A stretch of DNA of 64,000 nucleotides, from assembly GCF_963666195.1 (NCBI RefSeq), contig NZ_OY762653.1, positions 2,406,501 to 2,470,500 on the forward strand, given 5' to 3'. This document shows positions 27,456 to 36,580 of the stretch, piece after piece. Under the pieces are notes generated by a model. It searched no databases. It had not been told where the DNA came from and saw only the letters and a program-made list of their open reading frames with translations. The DNA is from Trichococcus shcherbakoviae (GTDB taxonomy: Bacteria; Bacillota; Bacilli; Lactobacillales; Aerococcaceae). Within the stretch, counting starts at the first letter, position 1; each line of letters begins with the position of its first letter. Position numbers and translations under genes: made by a program.

Positions 27456-28520
27456 ATGAACAACCAATATCTTGCCTTTTATGCTTCATCCCATGGCTTC
27501 GGGCATATGACTCGCTGCCTGGCGATCATCGAGAAAATTTTGGAGACGACCGATCATCTGATTTATCTCGCGAGCGGCGTCTATCAGAACAGCTTCGCCC
27601 GCGTGTACCTCGCGCGTTTCGGCGACCGCGTGACCTACAGGGACATCCGCACCGAGGTCGGCCTCGTCAATAAGGACAACAGTCTCCAGGTCGACATACC
27701 GCGTCTCGAGCACGAGCTGACCGATTTCATGGCCGGGTGGGATACCGCTGTTGCTGCGGAAGTCGCCATTCTGCGCGATCTGCCCGTCGCCTGCGTCATC
27801 AGTGACATCAGCGTCATTGGCATTCAAGTGGGGGAACAATTGGGTGTGCGCAATATCGGCATCGCCAACTTCACTTGGTGCGAGCAGTACGAGTTCCTTG
27901 GCCTTTCCGAAACCTTTATCGCCCGTTTCAGGGAAGTCTACGCCAAACTCGACCTCCTCATTGAATACGACCTGATGCTGCCGGCACCCGAACTGACTGT
28001 CCCAAGAAAACAGATCGGCTTCATCTGCCGCCGCTTCGATCCCGACCGCATCGCAGCCATCAAAGCTCAATACGGCCCGAGCATATTCATCACTTGCGGC
28101 AAATCCGCCAGCCTGCTGAATATCCAAATCGCCAACTGGAACGGCACCATCTTCGCCACAAGCGGCATCAACATCACCGCTACCGGCAACGCCACCGTCG
28201 TCCAGCTTCCCGTCGAAACTTTCGATACCCACAACTACCTCGCCGCCAGCGACATCGTCATCGCCAAAGCCGGCTGGGGAACGATATCGGAGGCCTTGCT
28301 TTCAAAAAGGAACCTGGTGCTGATCGATAGGGAAGGCGTATTGGAAGATACCGAAAACATCGAAGAACTGAAGCTTAGAGGCGTCGCTGTTTCGATCGAA
28401 GAAACCGACCTGGCGCGCATCGATATGCAGGCAATCACGGATCTGGTCGCGGACAACATCATCAGAGAAAATCTGGATGCATATGAGAATGCAGTAGGGG
28501 ATATCATCCGCGCGTTATAA
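27456..28520 (+). CDS. GT28/MurG-like glycosyltransferase
   Basis: This 354-residue GT-B fold protein opens YLAFYASSHGFGHMTRCLAI, which has the glycine-histidine loop of MurG-like enzymes. It ends with SDIVIAKAGWGTISEALLS near residue 270, the nucleotide-sugar-binding block. It probably transfers a sugar to a lipid or surface acceptor on the inner face of the membrane. TAGGAGA precedes the ATG. It is more GC-rich than its neighbours and stands alone. Its last 54 bases (28467-28520) are duplicated on the far side of the IS at 30810. Confidence 0.75.
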   Translation: MNNQYLAFYASSHGFGHMTRCLAIIEKILETTDHLIYLASGVYQNSFARVYLARFGDRVTYRDIRTEVGLVNKDNSLQVDIPRLEHELTDFMAGWDTAVAAEVAILRDLPVACVISDISVIGIQVGEQLGVRNIGIANFTWCEQYEFLGLSETFIARFREVYAKLDLLIEYDLMLPAPELTVPRKQIGFICRRFDPDRIAAIKAQYGPSIFITCGKSASLLNIQIANWNGTIFATSGINITATGNATVVQLPVETFDTHNYLAASDIVIAKAGWGTISEALLSKRNLVLIDREGVLEDTENIEELKLRGVAVSIEETDLARIDMQAITDLVADNIIRENLDAYENAVGDIIRAL

Positions 28521-28529
28521 CGCCAAAGG

Positions 28530-28700
28530 TGTGCCCAGCTCCGATGAACGCTCTCTTCATCGGAGCACATTTCGTGCTGGGAAGCCTAACTCCTTTGAAA
28601 ATGTGTTTGCCGGAGCACGGTCATTTTCCCGTAGCCCAACTACGGCGAGGCCCGCCTGACCGGAGGAGACAACCCGCTCGGGATCCTCTTCTCCGGCGCA
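28530..28700. repeat. Diverged CTCCGG hairpin-repeat unit (copied at 30873-31043)
   Basis: CTCCGATGAACG pairs with TTCATCGGAG; CTCCTTTGAAAATGTGTTTG is followed by CCGGAG; CTACGGCGAGGCC and TCTCCGGCG follow. The loops keep the GAANATG and GCGAGGCC wording of the family. Confidence 0.65.
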
Positions 28701-28715
28701 AAAACCGAACGAAAG

Positions 28716-28767
28716 CACGCTGCCATCCGCATTTTATTCATCAATGCGGATGGCAGCGTGTTTTTTT
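28716..28767 (+). terminator. Terminator of the GT28-like gene (copied at 31059-31110)
   Basis: A perfect 16-bp stem (CACGCTGCCATCCGCA with its complement at 28745-28760) is followed by seven T. Because it lies in the direct repeat, an identical copy stands at 31059-31110, upstream of the dehydratase gene. Confidence 0.9.
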
Positions 28768-28869
28768 CGCAAGGAGCAAGAGGACGTATTTTTCGGCACA
28801 GTTAATTCTGAATTTCAGTAAAATAATTATAGTTATTTCAAGAATCCTGTCTTTGACACTTGTAGAAGG

Positions 28870-28916
28870 AAAAAAGCCGAGAAAATGCTGCTATTACAGC
28901 TTTTTTCGGCTTTTTT
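28870..28916. terminator. Terminator inside the left end of the IS
   Basis: AAAAAAGCCGA at 28870-28880 pairs with TCGGCTTTTTT at 28906-28916, with GCTG/CAGC inside. It serves the minus-strand transposase and shields it from the plus strand. Confidence 0.75.
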
Positions 28917-28922
28917 ATTTTG

Positions 28923-30674
28923 TTAAAAAGTGCGTACCTTTTTCGTGGTTTTGGTCATTTTAAAAATTTTTTTCATTTTTTTTGTAGGGAGAATCTGATA
29001 GTCTGTTCGGAAGCCAAAGGCTTCATGTAGGGAATCTGTGAAATCTGTTCTAGTATAGGCCGGAATGAATCCCTCGCCACGGAGTTCCATGAAGTTCATT
29101 TCCCTTAGTTTTGTGATGGTCTCTTGGCAAGTAAACTTTTCTCCCATTTTTTTCTCCAACACCCTCACTACCATAAGTGAGATGAAACAAGTCATAAAAT
29201 GAGCAATAATGCGATCGTCACGACTCAGATAGACGGGTCTGGACCTCAGTTCACTTTTCATGATGCGAAAGCTTTCCTCGATTTCCCAACGCCTGTGGTT
29301 AATGGCTATAATTTCCTCAGCGGAACTTGCTAGATTCGTACATACAGCGTAAAAGCCATCATACCGAGCTTCTTTATTGATTACATCTTGATTTAAGGAG
29401 AACGCAACCTTTTCTGCTTTCTCACCATCAGAGGTGTAGGGGATTTGCTCGATAAACCGTTTGTAGTCGTTCTGGTTGGCTTTCTTGAATTTTTGAGGAG
29501 TGGTATCAATTAGTTTCTGTGCGCGCTCCACCTGACGATTGCGAATCTGCTCCTGATAAATGCGGTATTTCAGAGAATAAGTGACAATCAGTCTTTGTTC
29601 TAGACCATCTTCATTGATCCATCGCACTTTATAAAAGTTCTTGTTCCGGTCTTCTTTCGAATCATAAGAAAGTTGCCTCACATCATAGCCATCTTCAGGG
29701 GATTCGTCTTGGCCAGCTAGCCGCCAACCCTTCGGGTCCAACGCCCAATCCTTCAGATGGGCTTTCAGTTTTTTGACGGATTGAACAGTTATGAAGCCCC
29801 GGTTTCCTAGATTGTTATACTTGCGGTTAGCTGTCGATGCCAATCCTGCGTCCGTACACACTATGAATTGAGATAATTCAAAATCTGAAAGGATCTTCTT
29901 CTCCAAGGGTTTCAAGGTTGTCTGCTCGTTCGTATTCCCCTTCTGAATTGAGAATGCCAGTGGCATGCCGTTTCCATCCATGAAAAGCCCCATTTGCACA
30001 ATCGGATTGGGCCGATGCTCCTTCGACAAGCCGTATTGTTTTAACCCCTCCTCCTGTTCGATTTCGAAAAAGAAATTTGTACAGTCGTAGAAGAGGACGC
30101 GCGTATTCCGAGGAAGAATAGCCAGACTATTTTTATAGAGTTGGGCCTGAATCCAATCGAATTCCTTTGCCAGCACTTCCAGCGCTCGATATACATGCTG
30201 CAGTTCAAAAGAGGGTCGCTCCAGAAATTTTTGGGATAGTTCATGAGTGGCCTTCTTGGAAGCGGGATAAATGATTCGGCCGTAAATCAGATAGGAGAGG
30301 ATGCTATTTAGATCAAAGCTGAACTTGTGCCGGTCGCTGATTGTTTGGCAAATCTTGTCTAACTTTAAATCATAATAAATATCCTGGAGGAACAGGTAGC
30401 CGCCATTGAATAGACAAGGGTGATTTTTTTCGATTTGTTTGATAGGGGATAAGGGAGCGAGGATTTCTCGCTGGTTTTCTTTTTCCTTCGCAGTAAGCTC
30501 CGACACATACGTTTTTGCCCATGCATAAGGATCTTGCCCATCCAGTTTTTCACGGAGTTCCTTTTCAGTGCCGAGCTTCTCTACCGTGATGGTTCGTTCC
30601 TTTCCGTTCTCATAGATGGTTTTGGTAACGTAGAAGGAGGCAGCGTTTTTAGATTTTGAAACTTTCAACCGCAT
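28923..30674 (-). CDS. IS1634-family transposase
   Basis: This 583-residue DDE transposase starts MRLKVSKSKNAASFYVTK. It has LFYDCTNFFFEIEQE (first Asp) near residue 195, FIVCTDAGLAS (second Asp) near 268 and HRRWEIEESFRIMKSEL (Glu) near 465. The catalytic triad is complete, and the reading frame is unbroken, so the element may be active. The start lies close to the right IS end. A separate decayed relative is present at 9410-10166. Confidence 0.93.
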   Translation of the reverse strand: MRLKVSKSKNAASFYVTKTIYENGKERTITVEKLGTEKELREKLDGQDPYAWAKTYVSELTAKEKENQREILAPLSPIKQIEKNHPCLFNGGYLFLQDIYYDLKLDKICQTISDRHKFSFDLNSILSYLIYGRIIYPASKKATHELSQKFLERPSFELQHVYRALEVLAKEFDWIQAQLYKNSLAILPRNTRVLFYDCTNFFFEIEQEEGLKQYGLSKEHRPNPIVQMGLFMDGNGMPLAFSIQKGNTNEQTTLKPLEKKILSDFELSQFIVCTDAGLASTANRKYNNLGNRGFITVQSVKKLKAHLKDWALDPKGWRLAGQDESPEDGYDVRQLSYDSKEDRNKNFYKVRWINEDGLEQRLIVTYSLKYRIYQEQIRNRQVERAQKLIDTTPQKFKKANQNDYKRFIEQIPYTSDGEKAEKVAFSLNQDVINKEARYDGFYAVCTNLASSAEEIIAINHRRWEIEESFRIMKSELRSRPVYLSRDDRIIAHFMTCFISLMVVRVLEKKMGEKFTCQETITKLREMNFMELRGEGFIPAYTRTDFTDSLHEAFGFRTDYQILPTKKMKKIFKMTKTTKKVRTF

Positions 30675-30809
30675 AAGAACAGCCCCTTTTTATTTTCATT
30701 ATAACAAATCACGCGAAGTCACGCAAAATATAACCGATAAATTTGACAAAAAAAATAAGCCCTCTCGGGCTTTCCGGATGCTTTTTCGATTCGTAAGTGT
30801 CAAACGCCC

Positions 30810-31188
30810 GAAAATCTGGATGCATATGAGAATGCAGTAGGGGATATCATCCGCGCGTTATAACGCCAAAGGTGTGCCCAGCTCCGATGAACGCTCTCTT
30901 CATCGGAGCACATTTCGTGCTGGGAAGCCTAACTCCTTTGAAAATGTGTTTGCCGGAGCACGGTCATTTTCCCGTAGCCCAACTACGGCGAGGCCCGCCT
31001 GACCGGAGGAGACAACCCGCTCGGGATCCTCTTCTCCGGCGCAAAAACCGAACGAAAGCACGCTGCCATCCGCATTTTATTCATCAATGCGGATGGCAGC
31101 GTGTTTTTTTCGCAAGGAGCAAGAGGACGTATTTTTCGGCACAGTTAATTCTGAATTTCAGTAAAATAATTATAGTTATTTCAAGAAT
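30810..31188 (+). repeat. 379-bp direct repeat, right copy
   Basis: Second copy of 28467-28845. It contains the terminator at 31059-31110 and a dead copy of the GT28-like gene's last 54 bases. Its right boundary falls at AAGAAT inside the 46-bp element, which is complete only on this side. Confidence 0.9.
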
Positions 31189-31199
31189 GATATAGTACA
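31154..31199 (+). promoter_or_regulatory. 46-bp element shared with the wzz operon leader
   Basis: From AATTTCAGTAAAATAATTAT to TATAGTACA this matches 49394-49439 at 42 of 46 positions. Both copies stand upstream of polysaccharide genes. It holds two TATAGT hexamers 20 bases apart, the second a plausible -10 box. It probably carries a common promoter or regulator site of EPS genes. Confidence 0.6.
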
Positions 31200-31447
31200 A
31201 TATGATATGTTAAGGAAATTTTATTCACTGTTGGATTTCCATCGTTCGATCCGGTTTTAAGAAGGCGCATCTGCCCGTTCCGAAGCGGATTTTGGCTTTG
31301 GGAAGTGGCCGCTTTCCGAACAAAGGCAACAATTTTTCTCGATGGGGACAGCTTTTTGCTCAGGTTCCCATAGATTTGGACATAAAGTTGAGATGTTGTA
31401 AGAAGACAGCAAGCGTCAAGGAAGTTTTTTAGGAGGAGTACTGAGAT
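31200..31447 (+). other. Leader of the dehydratase gene
   Basis: A 248-base leader with no gene, between the shared 46-bp element and the ATG. I see no clear riboswitch fold. Confidence 0.4.
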
Positions 31448-33271
31448 ATGTCGCTTAATTTATCACGCAAACAAAAGGCAATGGTTTTAATTTTACTGGA
31501 TTCATTTTTTATTTTCGTATCCGCGTTATTGGCCTACTGGTTGATCCAGGCGTATATTGGGCCGCCGCAAACGTTCTTTTTCGTCATGGTGAGTGTCTGC
31601 ATCGGCAGTTACATTCTGCTCGGGCTGCGCAGTCACTTATTTGCGAGGATCGTCCGCTACACAAGCATCTATGAAGTCGGGAAGTCGACGATTTTGATGA
31701 CGGTATCCTATGCGATTTCGGCACTCATTTCGTTATTTTTCATCAAAGGTGTCAGCTTCCGCTACATTTTCCTGATGTACATGTTCAGTTTGGTGTTCCT
31801 GCCCGGATCGCGTGTGTTCTGGCGTTTCTATCATGAATGGAATGATGGCAAGCTTAAAAAGAACAATGTGCCGATCGACAAGAAGGTCCGCACGTTGGTT
31901 GTCGGGGCCGGTGCTGGCGGCAGTATCTTCGTCGACAGCATCCTGCGTCAGCCGAGTGAGATCGAAATCGTCGGCATTGTCGACGGTGACAGGAACAAGG
32001 CGAATTCGCGCTTGTTCGACATCCCGGTCGTCGGTACGAAAGAAGACATTCCTGCATTGGTGAAGGAGTTTGCCGTCGACCAGGTGACGATCGCCATCCC
32101 ATCCCTGAAGCCGCAAGAGTTGGAAAGCATCTTGGAATATTGTAACCGGGCAAATGTGAAAGTGAATCAGATGCCGCGGATCGAGGATGTCCTGAAGGGC
32201 AAACTGACCGTCAGCCGCCTCCGCAACATTGATGTGGTCGATTTGCTGGGACGCGAAGAAGTGCAATTGGACCGCACGAAAATTGCCGAGCAGTTGGAAA
32301 ATGAAGTGGTCTTGGTGAGTGGTGCAGGTGGTTCGATCGGATCGGAAATCTGCCGCCAAATCGCAAAATTCGGACCGAAAAAATTGATCTTGCTGGGCCA
32401 TGGTGAAAATTCGATCTACCTGATCGATAAAGAATTGCGCAACCTGTACGGATGCACGATCGAGATCATTCCGGTCATTGCGGATATCCAGGATCGTGAA
32501 CGTATTTTCCAAGTAATGGAAACCTATACACCCGATCATGTATTCCACGCAGCGGCCCACAAACATGTACCGTTGATGGAATACAATCCGATGGAAGCAA
32601 TAAAAAATAACGTCTACGGATCAAAAAACATGGCTGAAGCCGCCAAAGCGGCCGGAGTGAAGAGTTTCGTGATGATCTCCACCGACAAAGCGGTCCGCCC
32701 GACAAACGTGATGGGTTCGACGAAGCGTATCGCAGAGATCCTGGTGACTTCCTTGAATGAACCGGGTAAAACCAAATTCGCTGCAGTCCGATTCGGAAAT
32801 GTATTGGGCAGCCGCGGCAGCGTCATCCCTGTCTTCAAAGAGCAGATCGAAAAAGGCGGTCCGGTCACTGTCACCGACATGCGCATGATCCGCTACTTCA
32901 TGACGATTCCGGAAGCAAGCCGTCTGGTTCTGCAGGCCGGCGTGCTGGCCAAAGGGGGAGAAATCTTCATCCTGGATATGGGCGAACCTGTCAAAATCTC
33001 CGATTTGGCCCGCAAAATGATCAAGTTATCCGGGTATACGGAAGCGGAAATTCCAATCGTGGAATCCGGCATCCGCCCTGGCGAGAAATTGTACGAAGAA
33101 TTGCTGGTTGATGGACAATTATCCGACAATCAAGTCTTCGAAAAAATATTCGTCGGCAATGCCACAACCTATGACCGACAAGAGGTCTGGAAATTTGTCG
33201 AATCACTTGATGGTTTGGCAAATGACAAGCTTCGTGACGAAGTGATTGCCTTCGCAAATGAAAATGTTTAA
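31448..33271 (+). CDS. Membrane-bound nucleoside-diphosphate-sugar 4,6-dehydratase (EpsC/CapD type)
   Basis: This 607-residue protein has four N-terminal membrane helices (residues about 10-110). A CoA-binding-like Rossmann domain follows (TLVVGAGAGGSIF). The catalytic SDR domain has VSGAGGSIGSEIC near residue 290, AAHKHVPLMEYNP and STDKAVRPTNVMGSTKR, where Met replaces the usual active-site Tyr as in the CapD/PglF group. It likely forms UDP-4-keto-6-deoxy-GlcNAc for EPS or glycan synthesis. AGGAGG precedes the ATG. It stands alone but shares an upstream element with the wzz operon. Confidence 0.9.
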   Translation: MSLNLSRKQKAMVLILLDSFFIFVSALLAYWLIQAYIGPPQTFFFVMVSVCIGSYILLGLRSHLFARIVRYTSIYEVGKSTILMTVSYAISALISLFFIKGVSFRYIFLMYMFSLVFLPGSRVFWRFYHEWNDGKLKKNNVPIDKKVRTLVVGAGAGGSIFVDSILRQPSEIEIVGIVDGDRNKANSRLFDIPVVGTKEDIPALVKEFAVDQVTIAIPSLKPQELESILEYCNRANVKVNQMPRIEDVLKGKLTVSRLRNIDVVDLLGREEVQLDRTKIAEQLENEVVLVSGAGGSIGSEICRQIAKFGPKKLILLGHGENSIYLIDKELRNLYGCTIEIIPVIADIQDRERIFQVMETYTPDHVFHAAAHKHVPLMEYNPMEAIKNNVYGSKNMAEAAKAAGVKSFVMISTDKAVRPTNVMGSTKRIAEILVTSLNEPGKTKFAAVRFGNVLGSRGSVIPVFKEQIEKGGPVTVTDMRMIRYFMTIPEASRLVLQAGVLAKGGEIFILDMGEPVKISDLARKMIKLSGYTEAEIPIVESGIRPGEKLYEELLVDGQLSDNQVFEKIFVGNATTYDRQEVWKFVESLDGLANDKLRDEVIAFANENV

Positions 33272-34140
33272 GGTATGATTTAGTAATGATTTGTAGAACA
33301 AGCACACCCTCAACTAGCAGCGATGCCGGTTGAGGGTGTGCTTTGTTATATACGTGTCAGCTCCGACGGAGCTAGCGCTCGTCGGAAGACAGCCTCGCGC
33401 CTGCTAACTCAACTCCGGGGAGGGAATGCTGGCCGAAGGAGGATGCGCGGTGGGGGGCCGAACTCCGGCGAAGCCGCGGTGGTCGGAGGTGATCATCTTT
33501 TTGGGTGTTTTCCTCCGGCGGAGAACCCCTCACCGGAGGAAAACGTCAGCTCCGATGAGCAGTGCGCTCATCGGAAGACAGTCTTGCGCCGGCTAACTCA
33601 ACTCCGGGGAGCGAATGCTGGCCGGAGGAGGTTGTGTTGCGAGAGCTGAACTCCGGCGAAGCCGCGGTGGTCGGAGGTGATGATCTTTTTGGATGATTTC
33701 CTCCGGCGAGGAAGCCCTTGCCCGGAGGAGAATGTCACCTCCGAGGAGCGAATGTTGGTCGAAGGTGATGAATCTTTTTGGGTGTTCTCCTCCAGCGGGA
33801 AGGCTGCTGCCCAGAGGAAATCATAAGCTCCGACGAGGAGGGCGTTCATCGTAGAACAGTTCTGCGCCAGGTAGCTCAACTCCGGGGAGCGAATGCTGGC
33901 CGGAGGACAGTGCGTGGTGGGGAGGCCGAACTCCGGCGAAGCCGCCGCGGTCGGAGGTGATGATCTTTATGGATGTTCACCTCCGGTAGAAAGGCTCCTT
34001 CCAGGATGTAATCGGCAGCTCGGACGGGATCTACTTTAACCGCAGGAACATGATGGCGTAAGCGATTGTTCGTGTTTCCACATTAATGTGGTAGCGAGAT
34101 ATTATTTACGGAAAACTTATTGTGGGATAGTATAAGAATC
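33272..34140. repeat. CTCCGG hairpin-repeat array, about four units
   Basis: From about 33355 to 34030 the units recur with third-hairpin cores (GGCGAAGCCGCGGTGGTCGG or GCCGCCGCGG) near 33467, 33655 and 33929, plus a truncated unit near 33735-33765. Fourth-type hairpins such as TTTCCTCCGG ... are also present. A short stem-loop at about 33303-33340 (CACCCTCAAC/GTTGAGGGTG) precedes the array and may terminate the dehydratase gene. Confidence 0.85.
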
Positions 34141-34142
34141 AA

Positions 34143-34154
34143 GGAAGCGCTTCC
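34143..34154 (+). promoter_or_regulatory. Palindromic operator-like site before the PRD regulator
   Basis: GGAAGCGCTTCC is a perfect 12-bp palindrome starting 29 bases before the regulator's ATG. It resembles the core of a LacI/CcpA operator. Confidence 0.45.
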
Positions 34155-34171
34155 GGAGGTGGTTTAGGAAA

Positions 34172-36124
34172 ATGTTATTAAGTAAAAGAGAACAAGGGTT
34201 ATTGCAATTGCTGTTGGAAGAAACAGAGTATTTGCCAGCAGTGCATTTTCAAAAGAAACTATACGTTTCTTCGAAAACAATCTATACAGATTTGACTCAT
34301 TTGGAAGAGAAGCTGGAGGGAACAGGGTTACACATCTCCCGCTTACCACGAAAGGGCATCAAAATCGAAGGCGAAAGCAATGCAAGGAAAAAGGTGACGA
34401 GTTTATTTGTCGAAAATACTACATCATTCGATGAATACTCACCGGAATACCGAAAAGTATTTATTTTCGCAAACTATCTTTTTTCCGATAAACCGATGAC
34501 GTATCAAGCTCTGGCAGATTATTTTTTCGTCAGTCATCAATCCATCAAGAAAGATGTGGATGAAATCATCCGGTTTTGCCAGGATCATGAAGTGAACGCA
34601 TACCTGACCCATTCACACTTGATTCTGGAATCGGATGAGTGTTCTCGCCAGCGTGTGTTCAAGGCGTTGTTGGATCATTACATCGACAATTCAAATCTGG
34701 ATGCACCTGCTATTCAGACTATTTTTCAGGAGAAGACAGTGGCTCTTGTCTCACGCTTCGTCTCAGATTTGGCCATTTTGTTGGGGCGTCCGCTGAATAG
34801 TTATTTTGTGGATTCATTACTTTTTTCGCTTGAAATTTTCTTGTCACGTGCGCAATTGGGCTATCATATCGTCCAACAGTCAAACTTGGTTTTTGACGAA
34901 ATGAATCGGATGAAACTCTATATGCAGGGAATATCCTTTGCAGAAAAAGCTGCTGTCGAGCTGATGATTCAATTGACGGATGAAGATGTGCAATATATTT
35001 GTTCCTTGTTGTTGGCACATGGTGTAGAGCCTTATCTGAAGGTCGCGAACAATAAAGACAAAATGTTGTTGGTCACCAATAAGATGATCCGGAATATGTC
35101 GGACTTATTGGACGTGGATCTGACGGACAATGAATTACTTGCCCAGGCTTTGATAGCCCACATCGTTCCGATGATCCATCGGCTGAGAAACAACATTCTT
35201 ATCATCAATCCGCTGAGGGACAGCATCAAGAAGCAATATTCTACGATGTTTACGCTGACCAAGTTTGTGATCGGTGATATCGAGCGGGAATATGCAGTAT
35301 CGTTGACCGAGGATGAAGTGACCTTTTTGACAATCCATTTTCAACTGGCATTTGAAAGGATCCGGGTGACGAAGCATATCCTGATTGTGTGCCATTCAGG
35401 GCTGGCGACGTCCGAATTGATCTTTAATCGTGTAAAGCAGAATGTGTCGGCTGATGTGATATTGGAAATCACCAGTTCCGATAAACTGCATACAGCTTCT
35501 CTGGCGAATGTTGATTTAATCATTTCGACCATTCCGTTGGATACTTTGCCAGTAGAAATTATGTATGTTTCAGCGCTGCCTACACCGGAAGAAGTCGGAA
35601 AAATATCTGCCTATATCAGCAACTTGAGCCAGTACGAAAAGAGTTTTCATTCGAAACAATATCAGAATTCGACAGTACTCAGTAAGTATCTGGATAAAGA
35701 CTTCCTGTATGTGAAGCAGGCATTCGAATCGAAGGAGTCGATTCTGAATTATTTAGCCGATGATTATTTTGAGCGAGGGTTTGTAACGAGTGACTTCAAA
35801 AAGACACTGTTTGAAAGAGAAGAGTTGGGCAGTACGGGATTGAAGACGGGTGTCGCCATTCCCCATGCTGAACCACAAACGGTTATCCGAACCAAGGTCA
35901 CGTTTATGGCTTTGGAATCACCTATCAAGTGGGGAATGAGCCGAGTCCAATTGGTGGTCTTATTGGCAATAGCTGAGGAAGACATGACAGAAGCAAAAGA
36001 ATTGATTGCATCGATTTATGATCTTTTTAACTCTCCGGAGGAAATAAATTGGGTTGTAGAAAGTAAGAACAAAGAGGAGTTGTACGAGCGGCTTCTGAGA
36101 GGAGGAACGGGGCATGTTTTTTAA
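34172..36124 (+). CDS. PRD-domain transcriptional regulator with PTS EIIB- and EIIA-like domains
   Basis: This 650-residue ManR/MtlR-type activator has N-terminal HTH domains (VSSKTIYTDLTHLEEKL; YFFVSHQSIKKDVDEII). Two PRDs follow (His in AHIVPMIHRL near 330 and TIHFQLAFERI near 390), then an EIIB-like domain with HILIVCHSGLATSE and an EIIA domain with TGVAIPHAEPQ. PTS proteins phosphorylate these domains to couple operon activity to substrate uptake. GGAGG precedes the ATG. It overlaps the EIIA gene by 11 bp, so it heads and regulates the operon that follows. Confidence 0.93.
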   Translation: MLLSKREQGLLQLLLEETEYLPAVHFQKKLYVSSKTIYTDLTHLEEKLEGTGLHISRLPRKGIKIEGESNARKKVTSLFVENTTSFDEYSPEYRKVFIFANYLFSDKPMTYQALADYFFVSHQSIKKDVDEIIRFCQDHEVNAYLTHSHLILESDECSRQRVFKALLDHYIDNSNLDAPAIQTIFQEKTVALVSRFVSDLAILLGRPLNSYFVDSLLFSLEIFLSRAQLGYHIVQQSNLVFDEMNRMKLYMQGISFAEKAAVELMIQLTDEDVQYICSLLLAHGVEPYLKVANNKDKMLLVTNKMIRNMSDLLDVDLTDNELLAQALIAHIVPMIHRLRNNILIINPLRDSIKKQYSTMFTLTKFVIGDIEREYAVSLTEDEVTFLTIHFQLAFERIRVTKHILIVCHSGLATSELIFNRVKQNVSADVILEITSSDKLHTASLANVDLIISTIPLDTLPVEIMYVSALPTPEEVGKISAYISNLSQYEKSFHSKQYQNSTVLSKYLDKDFLYVKQAFESKESILNYLADDYFERGFVTSDFKKTLFEREELGSTGLKTGVAIPHAEPQTVIRTKVTFMALESPIKWGMSRVQLVVLLAIAEEDMTEAKELIASIYDLFNSPEEINWVVESKNKEELYERLLRGGTGHVF

Positions 36125-36569
36125 CCATCAGATTGCGTTGTTAAAAAAGAATGTGTCTTCTAAGGAAGTTGCATTTCAAATGTTAGCAGACGAATTATCG
36201 GAAAACAATTGTGTCAATCAAGATTTTTTAGCCAATATCATCAAACGGGAAGAAGTTTTTCCCACAGGTTTGGAAATTAACGGTATTGGGGTAGCTATCC
36301 CCCATACAGACAGTGAATATGTTAAAGAATCCCAGGTGGGGTTCATGTCTCTGGAGAAACCATTGTCGTTCTTAGAAATGGGAACGAATGACAAAGAGGT
36401 TTCCGTATCGCTGCTATTTATGCTGGCGCTGAAAGAGCCTCATGAACAGTTGGAAATGTTGCAACGTTTGATTGAAATGTTCCAACAAGAAGGTGTTTTG
36501 GAATTATTGATGAAAGTTGATCAGAAGGAAGAGTATCAAGAAATCATTCAAAAATATGGATTAAGCTAG
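36114..36569 (+). CDS. PTS EIIA component, fructose/galactitol (type 2) family
   Basis: This 151-residue phosphocarrier takes the phosphoryl group from HPr and passes it to EIIB. The active His lies in GIGVAIPHTDSEYV near residue 63. The fold and length fit the GatA/EIIA-Fru family. It overlaps the PRD regulator by 11 bp and is 11 bp before EIIC, in one operon. Confidence 0.9.
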   Translation: MFFNHQIALLKKNVSSKEVAFQMLADELSENNCVNQDFLANIIKREEVFPTGLEINGIGVAIPHTDSEYVKESQVGFMSLEKPLSFLEMGTNDKEVSVSLLFMLALKEPHEQLEMLQRLIEMFQQEGVLELLMKVDQKEEYQEIIQKYGLS

Positions 36570-36580
36570 GAGGAAAAGAA

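Larger units (their letters stand above)
28467..28845 (+). repeat. 379-bp direct repeat, left copy
   Basis: This stretch is identical to 30810-31188 and borders the IS exactly. It includes the end of the GT28-like gene, a CTCCGATGAAC hairpin-repeat unit, a terminator and the first 35 bases of the 46-bp regulatory element. It is most simply a long target-site duplication. Confidence 0.9.
28846..30809 (-). mobile_element. IS1634-family insertion sequence, intact
   Basis: This 1964-bp element carries one transposase gene. Its ends share TTTGACACTT about 7 bases in from the left end and the reverse complement near the right end. It is flanked by a 379-bp perfect direct repeat, as expected of the IS1634 family, whose founding member makes long target duplications of variable length. 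A bidirectional terminator lies just inside the left end. Confidence 0.9.

Noticed and set aside
27486-28232. 248-codon minus-strand ORF
   Set aside because: Antisense shadow of the GC-rich GT28-like gene; no domain.
28716-28767. Terminator hairpin as a separate small RNA gene
   Set aside because: It sits right after the GT28-like gene in terminator position; its second copy is explained by the IS target duplication.
31733-32566. 277-codon minus-strand ORF
   Set aside because: Antisense to the EpsC/CapD-type gene, whose motifs are intact on the plus strand.
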